In this document: piece by piece, positions 25,037 through 33,341 of the stretch
Layout of the letters: each line of letters starts with the position of its first letter
Numbering within the stretch: position 1 is the first letter of the stretch
From: an uncultured Oscillospiraceae bacterium
Lineage (GTDB): Bacteria > Bacillota > Clostridia > Oscillospirales > Oscillospiraceae
Direction: 5' to 3'
Assembly (NCBI GenBank): GCA_944387015.1
Contig: CALXDH010000004.1
Location: 29,435-93,434, forward strand
DNA length: 64,000 bases
Notes under the pieces: model-generated
Seen by the model: the letters and a program-made list of their open reading frames with translations, nothing else
Told to the model about the DNA's origin: nothing
Databases searched by the model: none
Translations under genes and position numbers: made by a program

Positions 25037-26041
25037 TCAATATAGATATTTGGCTGTGTAGTTCTTTCCGTCCCCGATATACTGCATAATGGACGCGCTC
25101 TGCTTGCCGCTGGAGGCAAACGTAGGATCCATCCGCTGCCAGGAGACGCCGTCAAAGTACACTACGCCCTCGACCCAGCCGGTCTTCTCCGAATAGACAC
25201 TGATCCAGGCATGGTATGCGGTCCCGGCATAGCCCACCACGAGCTTGCAGGGCACGCCCTGGCTGCGGAGCATTCCGGTCATCAGCGCCGCATAGTCAAA
25301 GCAGATGCCGGTTTTCTTGGCCAGCACACTGTCCAGCACCGGCAGATACCCGCTCTGGACCGTGGCGGCCAGCTGCTTGTCGTAGGTCAGGTTCTTCACC
25401 ACAAAATCATAGATGGCCGCCACCTTGTCCAGCGGATCCGTCTTGCCGGCAGTCAGTTCTGCAGCCTTGGCCACCGTGTTGGGCGCGGCACTGTAATCCA
25501 CATACTGATTGGGCCGCAGGAACGGCGCGAACTCATCCGTAAGCGTCACGGAGATCGACTGGGAAAGCACCGTTGCGTACTTGGTGCCGGAGATATTCTC
25601 ATACACCACCACCTGATACGTCCCGTTGCCGTCGGACAGCGGGAAGGTATCCCACGCGGCGTCTGCCGCCAGATTGTATGTATACGTGGTGCTGGGGCCC
25701 TTTACCTGCACCTTCAGGCGCTTGGTGGTAGCCGCCGTATACTTGACCATCACATAGCCGTCCGCCGTATTGGAATAGTCAATAACAGCCTTGCCGTTGC
25801 TCTGCACCAGTGTACCGGAGGCCTCCGGCAGCAGCAGTGTGGATACCGCCGGTTCCCCGGCCAGGGCCACCGCTTCATCCTCCAGATCCACCTCTTCCAG
25901 CGGAGTCACTTCCGTATAGATCTCATCTTGGGTCTCCTGCTCCTCCTCCGCAGGCGCCGTTTCCGCCGCGGTCTGCCCGCAGCCGCTCAGCAGCAGTGCC
26001 GCCGCCAGCAGCGGCAGGAACAATCGTTTCATTCGCTTCAA
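25037..26041 (-). CDS. Lipoprotein with a transglutaminase-like protease domain
   Basis: A 334-residue exported lipoprotein with the lipobox LLLSGC (Cys21) and an acidic linker. A beta-rich middle part follows, then a transglutaminase-like core at about 200-334. The catalytic triad is visible: Cys in KTGICFDYAAL, His in AYHAWISV and Asp in RMDPTF. Such enzymes can act as peptidases or crosslinkers at the cell surface; the substrate is unknown. The TTG at 26041 has GGAGG 9 nt upstream, while the ATG at 26032 is too far from it, so TTG is preferred. It is monocistronic. Confidence 0.85.
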   Translation of the reverse strand: MKRMKRLFLPLLAAALLLSGCGQTAAETAPAEEEQETQDEIYTEVTPLEEVDLEDEAVALAGEPAVSTLLLPEASGTLVQSNGKAVIDYSNTADGYVMVKYTAATTKRLKVQVKGPSTTYTYNLAADAAWDTFPLSDGNGTYQVVVYENISGTKYATVLSQSISVTLTDEFAPFLRPNQYVDYSAAPNTVAKAAELTAGKTDPLDKVAAIYDFVVKNLTYDKQLAATVQSGYLPVLDSVLAKKTGICFDYAALMTGMLRSQGVPCKLVVGYAGTAYHAWISVYSEKTGWVEGVVYFDGVSWQRMDPTFASSGKQSASIMQYIGDGKNYTAKYLY

Positions 26042-26081
26042 GGCTTTGTTCCTCCTTCGTCCTTCCTTCCTATGCAGAGTC

Positions 26082-26110
26082 AGTATATCACAATGTCTCG
26101 GAAAATGGAA
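26082..26110 (-). promoter_or_regulatory. Promoter of the transglutaminase-like lipoprotein gene
   Basis: Minus-strand TTCCAT (26105-26110), 17-bp spacer, extended -10 TGATATACT (TATACT at 26082-26087). Confidence 0.45.
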
Positions 26111-26171
26111 GTACTTTTTTCCTTCTTCCCTTCACTTTCTCTCATTTTTCGTAATTTTAGCTGATTGCACA

Positions 26172-26200
26172 TTGCAAACCCCCCCTCTGTATGGTACAGT
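26172..26200 (+). promoter_or_regulatory. Promoter of the SARP/BTAD regulator
   Basis: TTGCAA (26172-26177), 17-bp spacer, TACAGT (26195-26200), about 100 bp before the ATG. Confidence 0.5.
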
Positions 26201-26304
26201 AATGATATTTAATAAAGTGTGAACTGCTCTTCAAAGGCGATGAGCGCTCCATTGGGAGGGGGCCGCCTTTGGACGTTTAAAATAAGAGGGGGAGGTAACA
26301 GCAT

Positions 26305-27504
26305 ATGGTTGCTGATACGCTGCGAGTACAGATGCTGGGCGAATTCACGCTTCAATATGGCTGTCAGGAAATCTCGGACAATGACAATCGCTCCCGAAAG
26401 GTTTGGCTGCTGCTGGCATACATGATATACTGCCGCAATCGGTCCGTCTCTCAGGAGGATCTTGTGAATCTGCTGTGGGGAGAGGAAGAGCGAAGTTCCA
26501 ATCCTCTCAATGCGCTCAAGACCATGTTCCACCGCGTCCGCACCATGCTCAATCAGTTGGATGCCTCTGCCGGACACACGCTCATCATCCGGCGGGACGG
26601 CAGTTACGCCTGGAACCCGGATGTGGAGTTTTTCTTTGATGTGGAGGAATTTGAGGCTCTGTGCCGGGCGGGAGCCGCCGCCGCAGAGAAAGATGTCCGT
26701 TTGGAAAACTATCTGCAGGCGCTGGATCTCTACCAGGGCGATTTTCTCACAAAACTCTCCGCTGAGCCTTGGGTGGTCCCCATCTCCGCGTATTTCCACA
26801 ATCTCTACACGCAGACCGTTCTGGAGACGCTCCCCCTGCTGGAGGCCCAGGACCGGCTGACGACTGCGGTTTCCCTGTGCCGCAAGGCGGTGGCTCTGGA
26901 GCCGTATAACGAAACCCTCTACCGCCATTTGATGCAGGAGCTGCTCTCCATGGGGGACAACCAGGGTGCCATCACCGTCTACGAGGAGATGAGCGAGCTG
27001 CTGTTTTCCAACTTCGGCATCATGCCGTCGGAGGAGCTGCGGGAACTGCACCGCCAGGCGGCCCGCACCGTAAACGACCGGGCCGTGTCCATGAGCGCGG
27101 TGCAGGAACAGCTGCGGGAGCCGGACGGTCCCCGGGGCGCACTGGTCTGCGAGTACGACTTCTTCAAAATCTTGTATCACGCCGAGGCCCGCTCCATTCT
27201 GCGCAGCGGCAACGCCGTCCACATCGGCCTTCTCTCCGTTACCAGCGAGTCCGGCGGAGAGCTGCCCAAGCGCAGCCTGGACCGGGTGATGGAAAACCTG
27301 CTGGATCTGATCCGCAGCTGTTTGCGCAAGGGAGACATCGCCTCCCGGTGCAGTGTTTCCCAGTTCATTCTCATGCTGCCCCAGGCCAACTATGAAAATA
27401 GCTGCATGGTCTGCGAGCGGATCATCAAGTCCTTCTGCCGGCAGTATCCCCACTCTCCGGCCCAGCTGCATTATACCGTGCAGCCTCTGGAGCCCAACGT
27501 ATAA
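26305..27504 (+). CDS. SARP/BTAD-type transcriptional regulator with a degenerate GGDEF-like C-terminus
   Basis: A 399-residue regulator. Residues 1-105 are an OmpR-like winged helix of the SARP type (VQMLGEFTLQYG, RKVWLLLAYM, LNALKTMFHRVR). Residues about 108-255 are the bacterial transcriptional activation domain, a TPR-like helical array (YNETLYRHLMQELLSMGDNQGA). The last 110 residues resemble a GGDEF domain: GNAVHIGLLSVT, then R-C-S-V-S-Q-F at 348-354 where R-x-G-G-D-E-F is expected, then ILMLP and VCERI. All catalytic residues are lost. The ATG at 26305 follows GGGGGAGG. The gene is monocistronic, between promoter and terminator. Targets are unknown; the pilus-like operon and adhesin are nearby candidates. 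Confidence 0.85.
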   Translation: MVADTLRVQMLGEFTLQYGCQEISDNDNRSRKVWLLLAYMIYCRNRSVSQEDLVNLLWGEEERSSNPLNALKTMFHRVRTMLNQLDASAGHTLIIRRDGSYAWNPDVEFFFDVEEFEALCRAGAAAAEKDVRLENYLQALDLYQGDFLTKLSAEPWVVPISAYFHNLYTQTVLETLPLLEAQDRLTTAVSLCRKAVALEPYNETLYRHLMQELLSMGDNQGAITVYEEMSELLFSNFGIMPSEELRELHRQAARTVNDRAVSMSAVQEQLREPDGPRGALVCEYDFFKILYHAEARSILRSGNAVHIGLLSVTSESGGELPKRSLDRVMENLLDLIRSCLRKGDIASRCSVSQFILMLPQANYENSCMVCERIIKSFCRQYPHSPAQLHYTVQPLEPNV

Positions 27505-27510
27505 AATCAA

Positions 27511-27546
27511 AAAGAACGCCTTCCAGCAGGAAGGCGTTCTTTTTTT
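27511..27546 (+). terminator. Bidirectional intrinsic terminator
   Basis: AGAACGCCTTCC / GGAAGGCGTTCT stem, AGCA loop, T-run on the right and A-run on the left. It serves the regulator gene and the convergent uracil permease gene. Confidence 0.92.
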
Positions 27547-27556
27547 CTAAGCTTCC

Positions 27557-28963
27557 TCAATACCGGCCCAGAGAGGCAGCGGTATCGGACGTTGCGGTCT
27601 TTCCGAAGTGGAAGTCGTTGCCCGGGAGAATCGCGTTGAGGGCGATCCCCGCGATGGCAGCGATGGCCAGGGAGGTGAGTGTGATGGACACCTCACCGAT
27701 GTGGAACGTCAACCCGTCGGTAAAGCCCAGGCCGCACACCAGAATGACGGCAGCAATGATGAGGTTGCGGGAGTTGGTAAAGTCCACCTGGTTTTCCACC
27801 ACGTTCCGCACGCCGATGGCGGAGATCATGCCGTAGAGGATGAAGCTGACACCGCCGATGATGGCAGAGGGGATGGAGCTGACGAAGGCGGCGAACAGGG
27901 GGCTGAAGGAAAGCACGATGGCATAGAGGGCTGCCAGCCGGATCACCCGGGGATCGTGGACCCGGGAGAGCACCAGCACGCCGGTGTTCTCGCCGTAGGT
28001 GGTGTTGGCAGGACCGCCGAACAGTCCCGCAAGAGAGGTGGCGATACCGTCACCGATGAGGGTCCGATGCAGGCCGGGATCCTCGATGAAGTTCTCACCC
28101 ACCGTGGCAGAGATGGCGGACATGTCACCGATATGCTCCATCATGGAGGCGATTGCGATGGGCGCCATCACCAAAATGGCGGAGATGTCAAACTTGGCAA
28201 CGCTGCCGGTGAAGTTGGTGACAAACGGCTGGAACCCCAGGATCGGGGCATCCGCCATGCCGGAAAAGTCCAGCATGGGGCCGGTGGCACCGGTAGCGGC
28301 GTCGGTGATCACCGTGGCGCCGCAGGCGTTGGCGATCACCGCCACCAGATAGGCGCCCACAACGCCCAGCAGGATGGGAATGATCTTGATCATGCCCCGG
28401 CCCCAAATGTTAGCCACCACGATGATGGCCATGGACACCAGTGCCAGCCACCAGCAGGTAGACGCGTTGGACACGGCGGAGGGGGCCAGGTTCAGTCCGA
28501 TCAGGATGATGATGGGGCCAGTGACCACCGGGGGCAGGAAATGCATCACCCGGTGCACGCCCACCACTTTGATGATGCCGGCCAGCACCACATACAAAAG
28601 GCCGGCTACCACGATGCCGCCGCAGGCATACTGGAGCTTCTCCGCGCCGTCCATACCGGCGTAGATCCCGCTGTCCATCGCCCCCATGGCAGCAAATCCG
28701 CCCAGGAATGCAAAGGACGAGCCCAGGAATGCCGGGACCCGCAGCTTCGTGCAGAGGTGGAAAAAGAGCGTGCCGATACCTGCGAAAAACAAGGTGGTCT
28801 GGATCGACAGCGGCAATCCGTAGGTGTTGACCAGGATGGGCACCAGCACCGTGGCGCCGAACATGGCGAACATGTGCTGCAGGCCCAGGATCAGCATCTT
28901 GGGCATGCCCAGGGTCCTGGCGTCCCGGATGGGCTGCTGCCGGGAGGTCTTTGTCTCGTTCAT
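27557..28963 (-). CDS. uraA: Uracil/xanthine-type permease (NCS2 family)
   Basis: A 468-residue membrane protein with about 14 helices. It starts with the family block MLILGLQHMFAMFGATVLVP and has the substrate-site motifs ISAISATVGENF-like and NTTYGENTGVL, which are close to UraA/PyrP uracil transporters. Cotransport of uracil with protons is inferred from the family. The ATG at 28963 follows GAGAGGAG; a longer frame would read through the leader. The expression signals upstream (promoter, leader peptide and terminator) suggest control by pyrimidine supply. Confidence 0.88.
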   Translation of the reverse strand: MNETKTSRQQPIRDARTLGMPKMLILGLQHMFAMFGATVLVPILVNTYGLPLSIQTTLFFAGIGTLFFHLCTKLRVPAFLGSSFAFLGGFAAMGAMDSGIYAGMDGAEKLQYACGGIVVAGLLYVVLAGIIKVVGVHRVMHFLPPVVTGPIIILIGLNLAPSAVSNASTCWWLALVSMAIIVVANIWGRGMIKIIPILLGVVGAYLVAVIANACGATVITDAATGATGPMLDFSGMADAPILGFQPFVTNFTGSVAKFDISAILVMAPIAIASMMEHIGDMSAISATVGENFIEDPGLHRTLIGDGIATSLAGLFGGPANTTYGENTGVLVLSRVHDPRVIRLAALYAIVLSFSPLFAAFVSSIPSAIIGGVSFILYGMISAIGVRNVVENQVDFTNSRNLIIAAVILVCGLGFTDGLTFHIGEVSITLTSLAIAAIAGIALNAILPGNDFHFGKTATSDTAASLGRY

Positions 28964-29006
28964 GTGTGTTCTCCTCTCTTTCATACGTGCAATTCCTGTC
29001 CAGGGC

Positions 29007-29034
29007 AAAAAAAATACCGGCAATAAAGCCGGTC
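29007..29034 (-). terminator. Attenuator terminator in the uracil permease leader
   Basis: Minus-strand ACCGGC / GCCGGT stem with a TTTATT loop followed by ATTTTTTTT. It lies 45-70 nt before the permease ATG. Its 5' arm begins inside the stop codon of the leader peptide. Confidence 0.85.
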
Positions 29035-29107
29035 AAACAGGAATCCGAAAAAAACGAAAAAAGGGGACCATCGCCGCTGCATCGCAAAAGCCGTTCCAAC
29101 GCTGCAT
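29033..29107 (-). CDS. 24-residue leader peptide of the uracil permease attenuator
   Basis: A short frame on the minus strand from ATG (29107) to TGA (29033-29035). It is preceded by a strong ribosome site, GGGAGGGAGG, at 29115-29124 with 7 nt spacing. It encodes MQRWNGFCDAAAMVPFFRFF followed by RIPV. The FFRFF codons are TTT TTT CGT TTT TTT, so the RNA is U-rich just before the terminator, and the stop codon overlaps the terminator's first arm. This is the arrangement of the E. coli pyrBI leader, in which UTP shortage stalls RNA polymerase at U-runs and a following ribosome blocks the terminator. Confidence 0.7.
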   Translation of the reverse strand: MQRWNGFCDAAAMVPFFRFFRIPV

Positions 29108-29137
29108 ACCGAATCCTCCCTCCCGTCATTTTGATTC

Positions 29138-29166
29138 ATTATACAAAAAGCCGCTGCCTATTGCAA
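29138..29166 (-). promoter_or_regulatory. Sigma-A promoter of the uracil permease leader
   Basis: Minus-strand TTGCAA (29161-29166), 17-bp spacer, TATAAT (29138-29143). The transcript would start near 29131, about 10 nt before the leader ribosome site. Confidence 0.8.
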
Positions 29167-29214
29167 GAACAGATTGCCCTTTCTCCCAGGTAAATTTTAT
29201 ATGATCCTCATGAA

Positions 29215-29243
29215 AAATGACGAAGCGGATCGCTTCGTCATTT
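29215..29243 (-). terminator. Intrinsic terminator of the DUF523 gene
   Basis: AAATGACGAAGCG / CGCTTCGTCATTT stem followed by TTTTT-type bases on the minus strand; the DUF523 stop codon lies inside the stem. Confidence 0.8.
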
Positions 29244-29669
29244 CAGCAATTCTGGAACGCGGGACTCACCATACACGGGGATCCCCTGGGCCGCAAGCAT
29301 TTGAGCCGCGACACCGTTTCCTGTCGTCAATCCGCCGGAAAACGTACCGTCATGGATGATCCCATAACCGCAGGAGGGGCTGCGCTCCTTGAGCACCGCC
29401 GCCTCACAGCCCAGCAGGCGGCAAAGGCGCACCGCCTCTTCCCCGCCCCGGCGATAGGCCGCCGTCACATCCCGGCCGTCTTTGGTCATCACTCGCTCGC
29501 CCTGCCGCTCCGCAGGGGGACGGGGCGTGGAAAGACCACCCAGCTGTTCCGGACAGACCGGCACCAGGTCATGTCGCTGTGCCAGCGCCTCTGCCAGAGG
29601 ATGGGTCTTGGAGGCCCCGTCATACCGGCAGCAGCATCCCAGAAGGCACGCGGAAATCAAAAGCCGCAT
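29238..29669 (-). CDS. DUF523 family protein
   Basis: A 143-residue protein with the DUF523 marks: N-terminal ISACLLGCCCRYDG, VCPEQLGGLSTPR, KERSPSCGYG and YGESRVPELL. Four conserved Cys in these motifs suggest metal or Fe-S binding, but no function has been proven. The ATG at 29669 follows GGAGGAGGTAA; a start 30 nt earlier lies before this site. It is the last gene after DUF3783, with 4 nt between them. Confidence 0.88.
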   Translation of the reverse strand: MRLLISACLLGCCCRYDGASKTHPLAEALAQRHDLVPVCPEQLGGLSTPRPPAERQGERVMTKDGRDVTAAYRRGGEEAVRLCRLLGCEAAVLKERSPSCGYGIIHDGTFSGGLTTGNGVAAQMLAAQGIPVYGESRVPELLK

Positions 29670-29673
29670 TCCC

Positions 29674-30036
29674 TTACCTCCTCCGTTCCAGAGCAGCACG
29701 TTCCCGGTGAAGCTCCGCCAATAGAGCAGGCGGCGTCCAGCTGCGGTTGGTTTCCGTCAGCACCGCCTTGGGACACAGAATCCCTGCCTTTTGAAGGGCC
29801 GGGATCAAGGTGTCCACATGGCGGTCCAGGCCGCACAGCACCGCCATCTGCCCGCCAAGCACTACCGGCGCCGCGTCCGGGGGCGCACTGACTCCTGCCG
29901 CCAGCTGCCCCAGCGTCAGCCCGCAGGACCGGGGGCCCACCACCTGCAGCGTTGCGCCGAAGGGTTTGACGGCGGCCTCCGCCGCCAGGATCACCGGCAG
30001 CTGGTCATATCCAAACAGCAACAGCGTTCCTCCCAT
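29674..30036 (-). CDS. DUF3783 family protein
   Basis: A 120-residue protein starting GGTLLLFGYDQLP and containing VVLGGQMAVLCGLDRHVDTLIPALQKAG and a late LTETNRSWT, as in DUF3783 proteins of Clostridia. The core looks like an alpha/beta fold; function is unknown. It is coupled to the DUF523 gene downstream and lies 87 nt after the Nudix gene. The ATG at 30036 follows GAGGAGAG. Confidence 0.75.
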   Translation of the reverse strand: MGGTLLLFGYDQLPVILAAEAAVKPFGATLQVVGPRSCGLTLGQLAAGVSAPPDAAPVVLGGQMAVLCGLDRHVDTLIPALQKAGILCPKAVLTETNRSWTPPALLAELHRERAALERRR

Positions 30037-30123
30037 TGCTTGCTCTCCTCTCCCAAAAGTTTCATCTTATCTGCTCCGCCCCATCTATTGGGCGGCAGGA
30101 GCCGTTCTTCCGGCCTCCGGCGC

Positions 30124-30597
30124 TCAGACGATCTGCTTTCCGTTCAGCACCGCCTCTGCCAGATGGTCCCCCTGGTAGCGCAGCTTCAGGGAGAAAAACG
30201 GCACATTTTCCTCCAGCAGCTTCAAAAAGATCCTGTCCCCTTCCCACATGGGCAGGGTCAGCAGCTGTGCCTTTTGGATCCAGGCCAGCTCCCCCTCATC
30301 GCAGGGATGGGGCGTTCCGGTCCAGCCGGTGGCAGTGAACAAGTGCATATATTCCGTGGGCGCCTCGTCGGAGACAAAGGTCACCAGTCCCCGGTAGCGG
30401 TAGTCCGTCAGCGTCAGCCCCGTCTCCTCCCAGGTCTCCCGCAGGATGCAGTCCTCGGGGCTCTCCCCCTCCTGGAATTTGCCGCCCACGCCGATCCACT
30501 TGTCATGATTGACGTCGTTTTTCTTCTTCACCCGGTGGAGCATCAGGTATTCCTCGCCCCGCTCCAGATAGCAAAGCGTTGAGTTGATCATGCGCAT
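30124..30597 (-). CDS. Nudix hydrolase (MutT-like, 8-oxo-dGTP diphosphatase type)
   Basis: A 157-residue hydrolase with a full Nudix box at about 38-60: GGKFQEGE, then ILRETWEETGL. It most resembles MutT-like nucleotide cleaning enzymes of Firmicutes (early NSTLCYLERGEEYLMLHR and WIGVGGKF). The ATG at 30597 follows AAGGAGA. Probably the first gene of a Nudix-DUF3783-DUF523 group. The exact substrate is unproven. Confidence 0.88.
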   Translation of the reverse strand: MRMINSTLCYLERGEEYLMLHRVKKKNDVNHDKWIGVGGKFQEGESPEDCILRETWEETGLTLTDYRYRGLVTFVSDEAPTEYMHLFTATGWTGTPHPCDEGELAWIQKAQLLTLPMWEGDRIFLKLLEENVPFFSLKLRYQGDHLAEAVLNGKQIV

Positions 30598-30669
30598 CTC
30601 TCCTTGTGGGGCTATTATAGCCGTTTTTCTTCCAAAAAGAAAGTCCTGCCTGGTAAAGCAGTTCCCTGC

Positions 30670-30708
30670 AAAACGACGCGCCGCCGGTGAAGCGTCTCAC
30701 CGGCGGCG
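30670..30708 (-). terminator. Intrinsic terminator of the P-type ATPase gene
   Basis: CGCCGCCGGTGA / TCACCGGCGGCG stem, 6-nt loop, followed by CGTCGTTTTG on the minus strand. Confidence 0.75.
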
Positions 30709-30726
30709 TATTGTTTTGCAATGAGG

Positions 30727-33315
30727 TTACTTTTCCCCACGGGTCCGGATGGCCTTGAGCAGCTGGATCACCACCATGCTGCCGGCCGCAAGGCCCACGA
30801 TGGTCCCCACCAGGCTGGCGGAGAGAGGCGCCACCTGGAAGAGCGGCTCCAGGGGCGGGATCAGCAGCACCGCGCCCAGCAGCACCGCGCCGATGACAAA
30901 GGCGCCCAGCAGGAAGCTGTTGTTCCAGAAGGTCCGGGTGAAGAGCACCGGCCGGTCTGCTTTGCAGTTGAAGCCGTGGAACAGGCGGCTCAGGCACAGC
31001 GTGGAAAACGCCATGGTGCTTCCAAGGGCCGCGCCGCCATTGGCAAGACCGATGTGGAAGGCCACGATGGTCGCCACAGCGATCACAAATCCCTCGATGG
31101 CCACGCTGGTGAGGAAGGGACGGGTGAGGATGCCCTCGTTCCGGGGGCGGGGCTTCTCGTGCATCACCCGGTCGGTGTGAGGCTCCAGGCCCAGGGCGAT
31201 GGCGGGCAGGGAGTCCGTCAGCAGGTTGATAAAGAGCAGATGCACGGCGGCAAAGGGCACCGGCAGACCCAGCAGCGACGCATAGAGCACCGTCAGAATG
31301 CCGGCGGCGTTGCCGGAGAGCAGGAACTGAATGGCCCGCTTGATGTTGGCATAGACATTGCGGCCGTTTTTCACCGCCTTGACGATGGTGGCAAAGTTGT
31401 CGTCGGTCAGCACCATGCCAGCGGCGTCCTTGGCCACCTCGGTGCCGGTGACGCCCATGGCCACGCCGATGTCCGCCTGCTTAAGGGCGGGGGCGTCGTT
31501 GACGCCGTCTCCGGTCATGGCCACCAGGTTGCCCCGGTCCTGCCAGGCCTTGACGATGCGGATCTTATGCTCCGGGGACACCCGGGCATAGACGGAGACC
31601 TTGGGTACGAACTCCCGCAGCTCCTCGTCGCTCATGGCGTCGATGGCACTGCCCTCCACCGCCTCGGTGCCGGGCGTCAGGATGCCGATTTCCTTGGCGA
31701 TGGCTGCAGCGGTGACTTTGTGGTCGCCGGTGATCATAATGGGCCGGATACCGGCGGCAATACACTCCGCCACAGCGGCCTTGGACTCCTCCCGGGGCGG
31801 GTCCATCATGGCGATGAGGCCCAGGAAGTCCAGGCCGTTCTCATCCTCCAGAGAGACGGCGGTATCCTCCACCGTCCGGCAGGCAAAGGCCAGCACCCGC
31901 AGACCCTGGCTGGAAAATTCCTCGTTGACCTGCTCGATCTCCTTGCGCTCGGCGTCGGAGATCACGCACCGGTCCAGCATCACGTCCACGGCGCCCTTGG
32001 TGACCATCACCAGACCGCCGGAGAGACGGTGGACCGTACTCATGAGCTTGCGGTCGGAGTCAAAGGGGATCTCCGTCAGCCGGGGATACTTGCCCCGGGT
32101 GACTTCCTCATCAAAGCCGTTGGCCTCGCCCAGCCGCACCAGTGCCGTCTCCGTGGGATCGCCCACTTCGCCGTTTTCATTGATGGTGGCGTCGCTGCAC
32201 AAAAGAGCCGTCCGCAGCAGCGGCTCCTGGATGGGATCACTGAAGTCCGCCTGGTCGGCGTCCACGATCTTGCCGCCGGTATAGAGCTTTTTGACGGTCA
32301 TCTTGTTCTGGGTCAGCGTGCCGGTCTTATCGGAGCAGATCACGGAAACGCTGCCCAGGCCCTCCACCGCCTGGAGCTTGCGGATGATGGCGTTTTCCCG
32401 GGCCATCTTCCGGGTGCCGAAGGAGAGGACGATGGTGACGATGGAGCTCAGCGCCTCAGGCACCGCCGCCACCGCCAGGGCCACGGCGAAGAGGAAGGCG
32501 TTCATGATATTCTCGCCCCGCAGGAAAACGCTCACGGCAAAGAGCGCCGCGCAGATCACCAGAATGCCCACAGAGAGCTTTTTGCCGAACTGGTCCAGGC
32601 TGATCTGGAGGGGCGTCTTTTTCTCCTCCGTGTTTTTCAGCAGCGTGGCGATCTTGCCCATCTCGGTGTTCATGCCGGTGGACGTGACCAGGAACCGGGC
32701 CCGGCCGTAGGTAACGAAGCTGCCGGAGAACACCATGTTCTTCCGGTCGCCCAGCGCCACTTCACCGCCGATCTCTCCCAGTTCCTTTTCCACCGGCAGG
32801 CTCTCACCGGTAAGGGCGCTTTCCGCGCATTTCAAGCTGGCACACTCCAGCAGCCGACCATCGGCACACACGGCATCGCCGGCCTCCAGAACCACCACGT
32901 CACCGGGCACCACGTCCCGGCCCGGTACCTGGAGCACCGTGCCGTCCCGCACCACCTTGGCCGTGGGAGCGGACATCTGCTTGAGACTGTCCAGCGAAGC
33001 AGCGGCCTTCACCGTCTGCACGGTGCCGAGAATGGCGTTCATGGTGATGACCGCCAGAATGACCACCGTGCTCTCCACGTCTCCCATGGCGGCGGAGATC
33101 AGCGCCGCCAGGATCAGGATGATGACGATAAAGTCCGCAAACTGCTCCAGGAAGATCCGCAGCACGCTTTTTTTCTCACCGCTGTGGAGTTCATTGGGGC
33201 CATAGGTCTCCAGCCGCGCCTTTGCCTCCTGGGCGGAAAGGCCGTCCTCTCCGCACTTCAGGTCCCGGAACAGCTCCACCCGGTTCTTCTGCCATATCTG
33301 TTTTTGTTCGCTCAT
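30727..33315 (-). CDS. P2-type cation-transporting ATPase, probably a Mn2+ (or Ca2+) exporter
   Basis: An 862-residue P-type ATPase. It has an N-terminal cation_ATPase_N domain, an actuator domain with LTGESLPVEKE, the fourth-helix motif VPEALSSIVTIV, the phosphorylation motif CSDKTGTLTQNK, the hinge TGDGVNDAPALK and about ten membrane helices. By sequence alone it is a Ca2+-type (PMCA/SERCA-like) pump. The leader, however, carries a yybP-ykoY manganese riboswitch, and Ca2+-type pumps behind this riboswitch (YoaB in Lactococcus) export Mn2+. The ATG at 33315 follows GGAAAGGAA; an upstream frame start at 33381 lies inside the riboswitch. Confidence 0.9.
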   Translation of the reverse strand: MSEQKQIWQKNRVELFRDLKCGEDGLSAQEAKARLETYGPNELHSGEKKSVLRIFLEQFADFIVIILILAALISAAMGDVESTVVILAVITMNAILGTVQTVKAAASLDSLKQMSAPTAKVVRDGTVLQVPGRDVVPGDVVVLEAGDAVCADGRLLECASLKCAESALTGESLPVEKELGEIGGEVALGDRKNMVFSGSFVTYGRARFLVTSTGMNTEMGKIATLLKNTEEKKTPLQISLDQFGKKLSVGILVICAALFAVSVFLRGENIMNAFLFAVALAVAAVPEALSSIVTIVLSFGTRKMARENAIIRKLQAVEGLGSVSVICSDKTGTLTQNKMTVKKLYTGGKIVDADQADFSDPIQEPLLRTALLCSDATINENGEVGDPTETALVRLGEANGFDEEVTRGKYPRLTEIPFDSDRKLMSTVHRLSGGLVMVTKGAVDVMLDRCVISDAERKEIEQVNEEFSSQGLRVLAFACRTVEDTAVSLEDENGLDFLGLIAMMDPPREESKAAVAECIAAGIRPIMITGDHKVTAAAIAKEIGILTPGTEAVEGSAIDAMSDEELREFVPKVSVYARVSPEHKIRIVKAWQDRGNLVAMTGDGVNDAPALKQADIGVAMGVTGTEVAKDAAGMVLTDDNFATIVKAVKNGRNVYANIKRAIQFLLSGNAAGILTVLYASLLGLPVPFAAVHLLFINLLTDSLPAIALGLEPHTDRVMHEKPRPRNEGILTRPFLTSVAIEGFVIAVATIVAFHIGLANGGAALGSTMAFSTLCLSRLFHGFNCKADRPVLFTRTFWNNSFLLGAFVIGAVLLGAVLLIPPLEPLFQVAPLSASLVGTIVGLAAGSMVVIQLLKAIRTRGEK

Positions 33316-33341
33316 TGCATCCACATTCCTTTCCGGCAATA

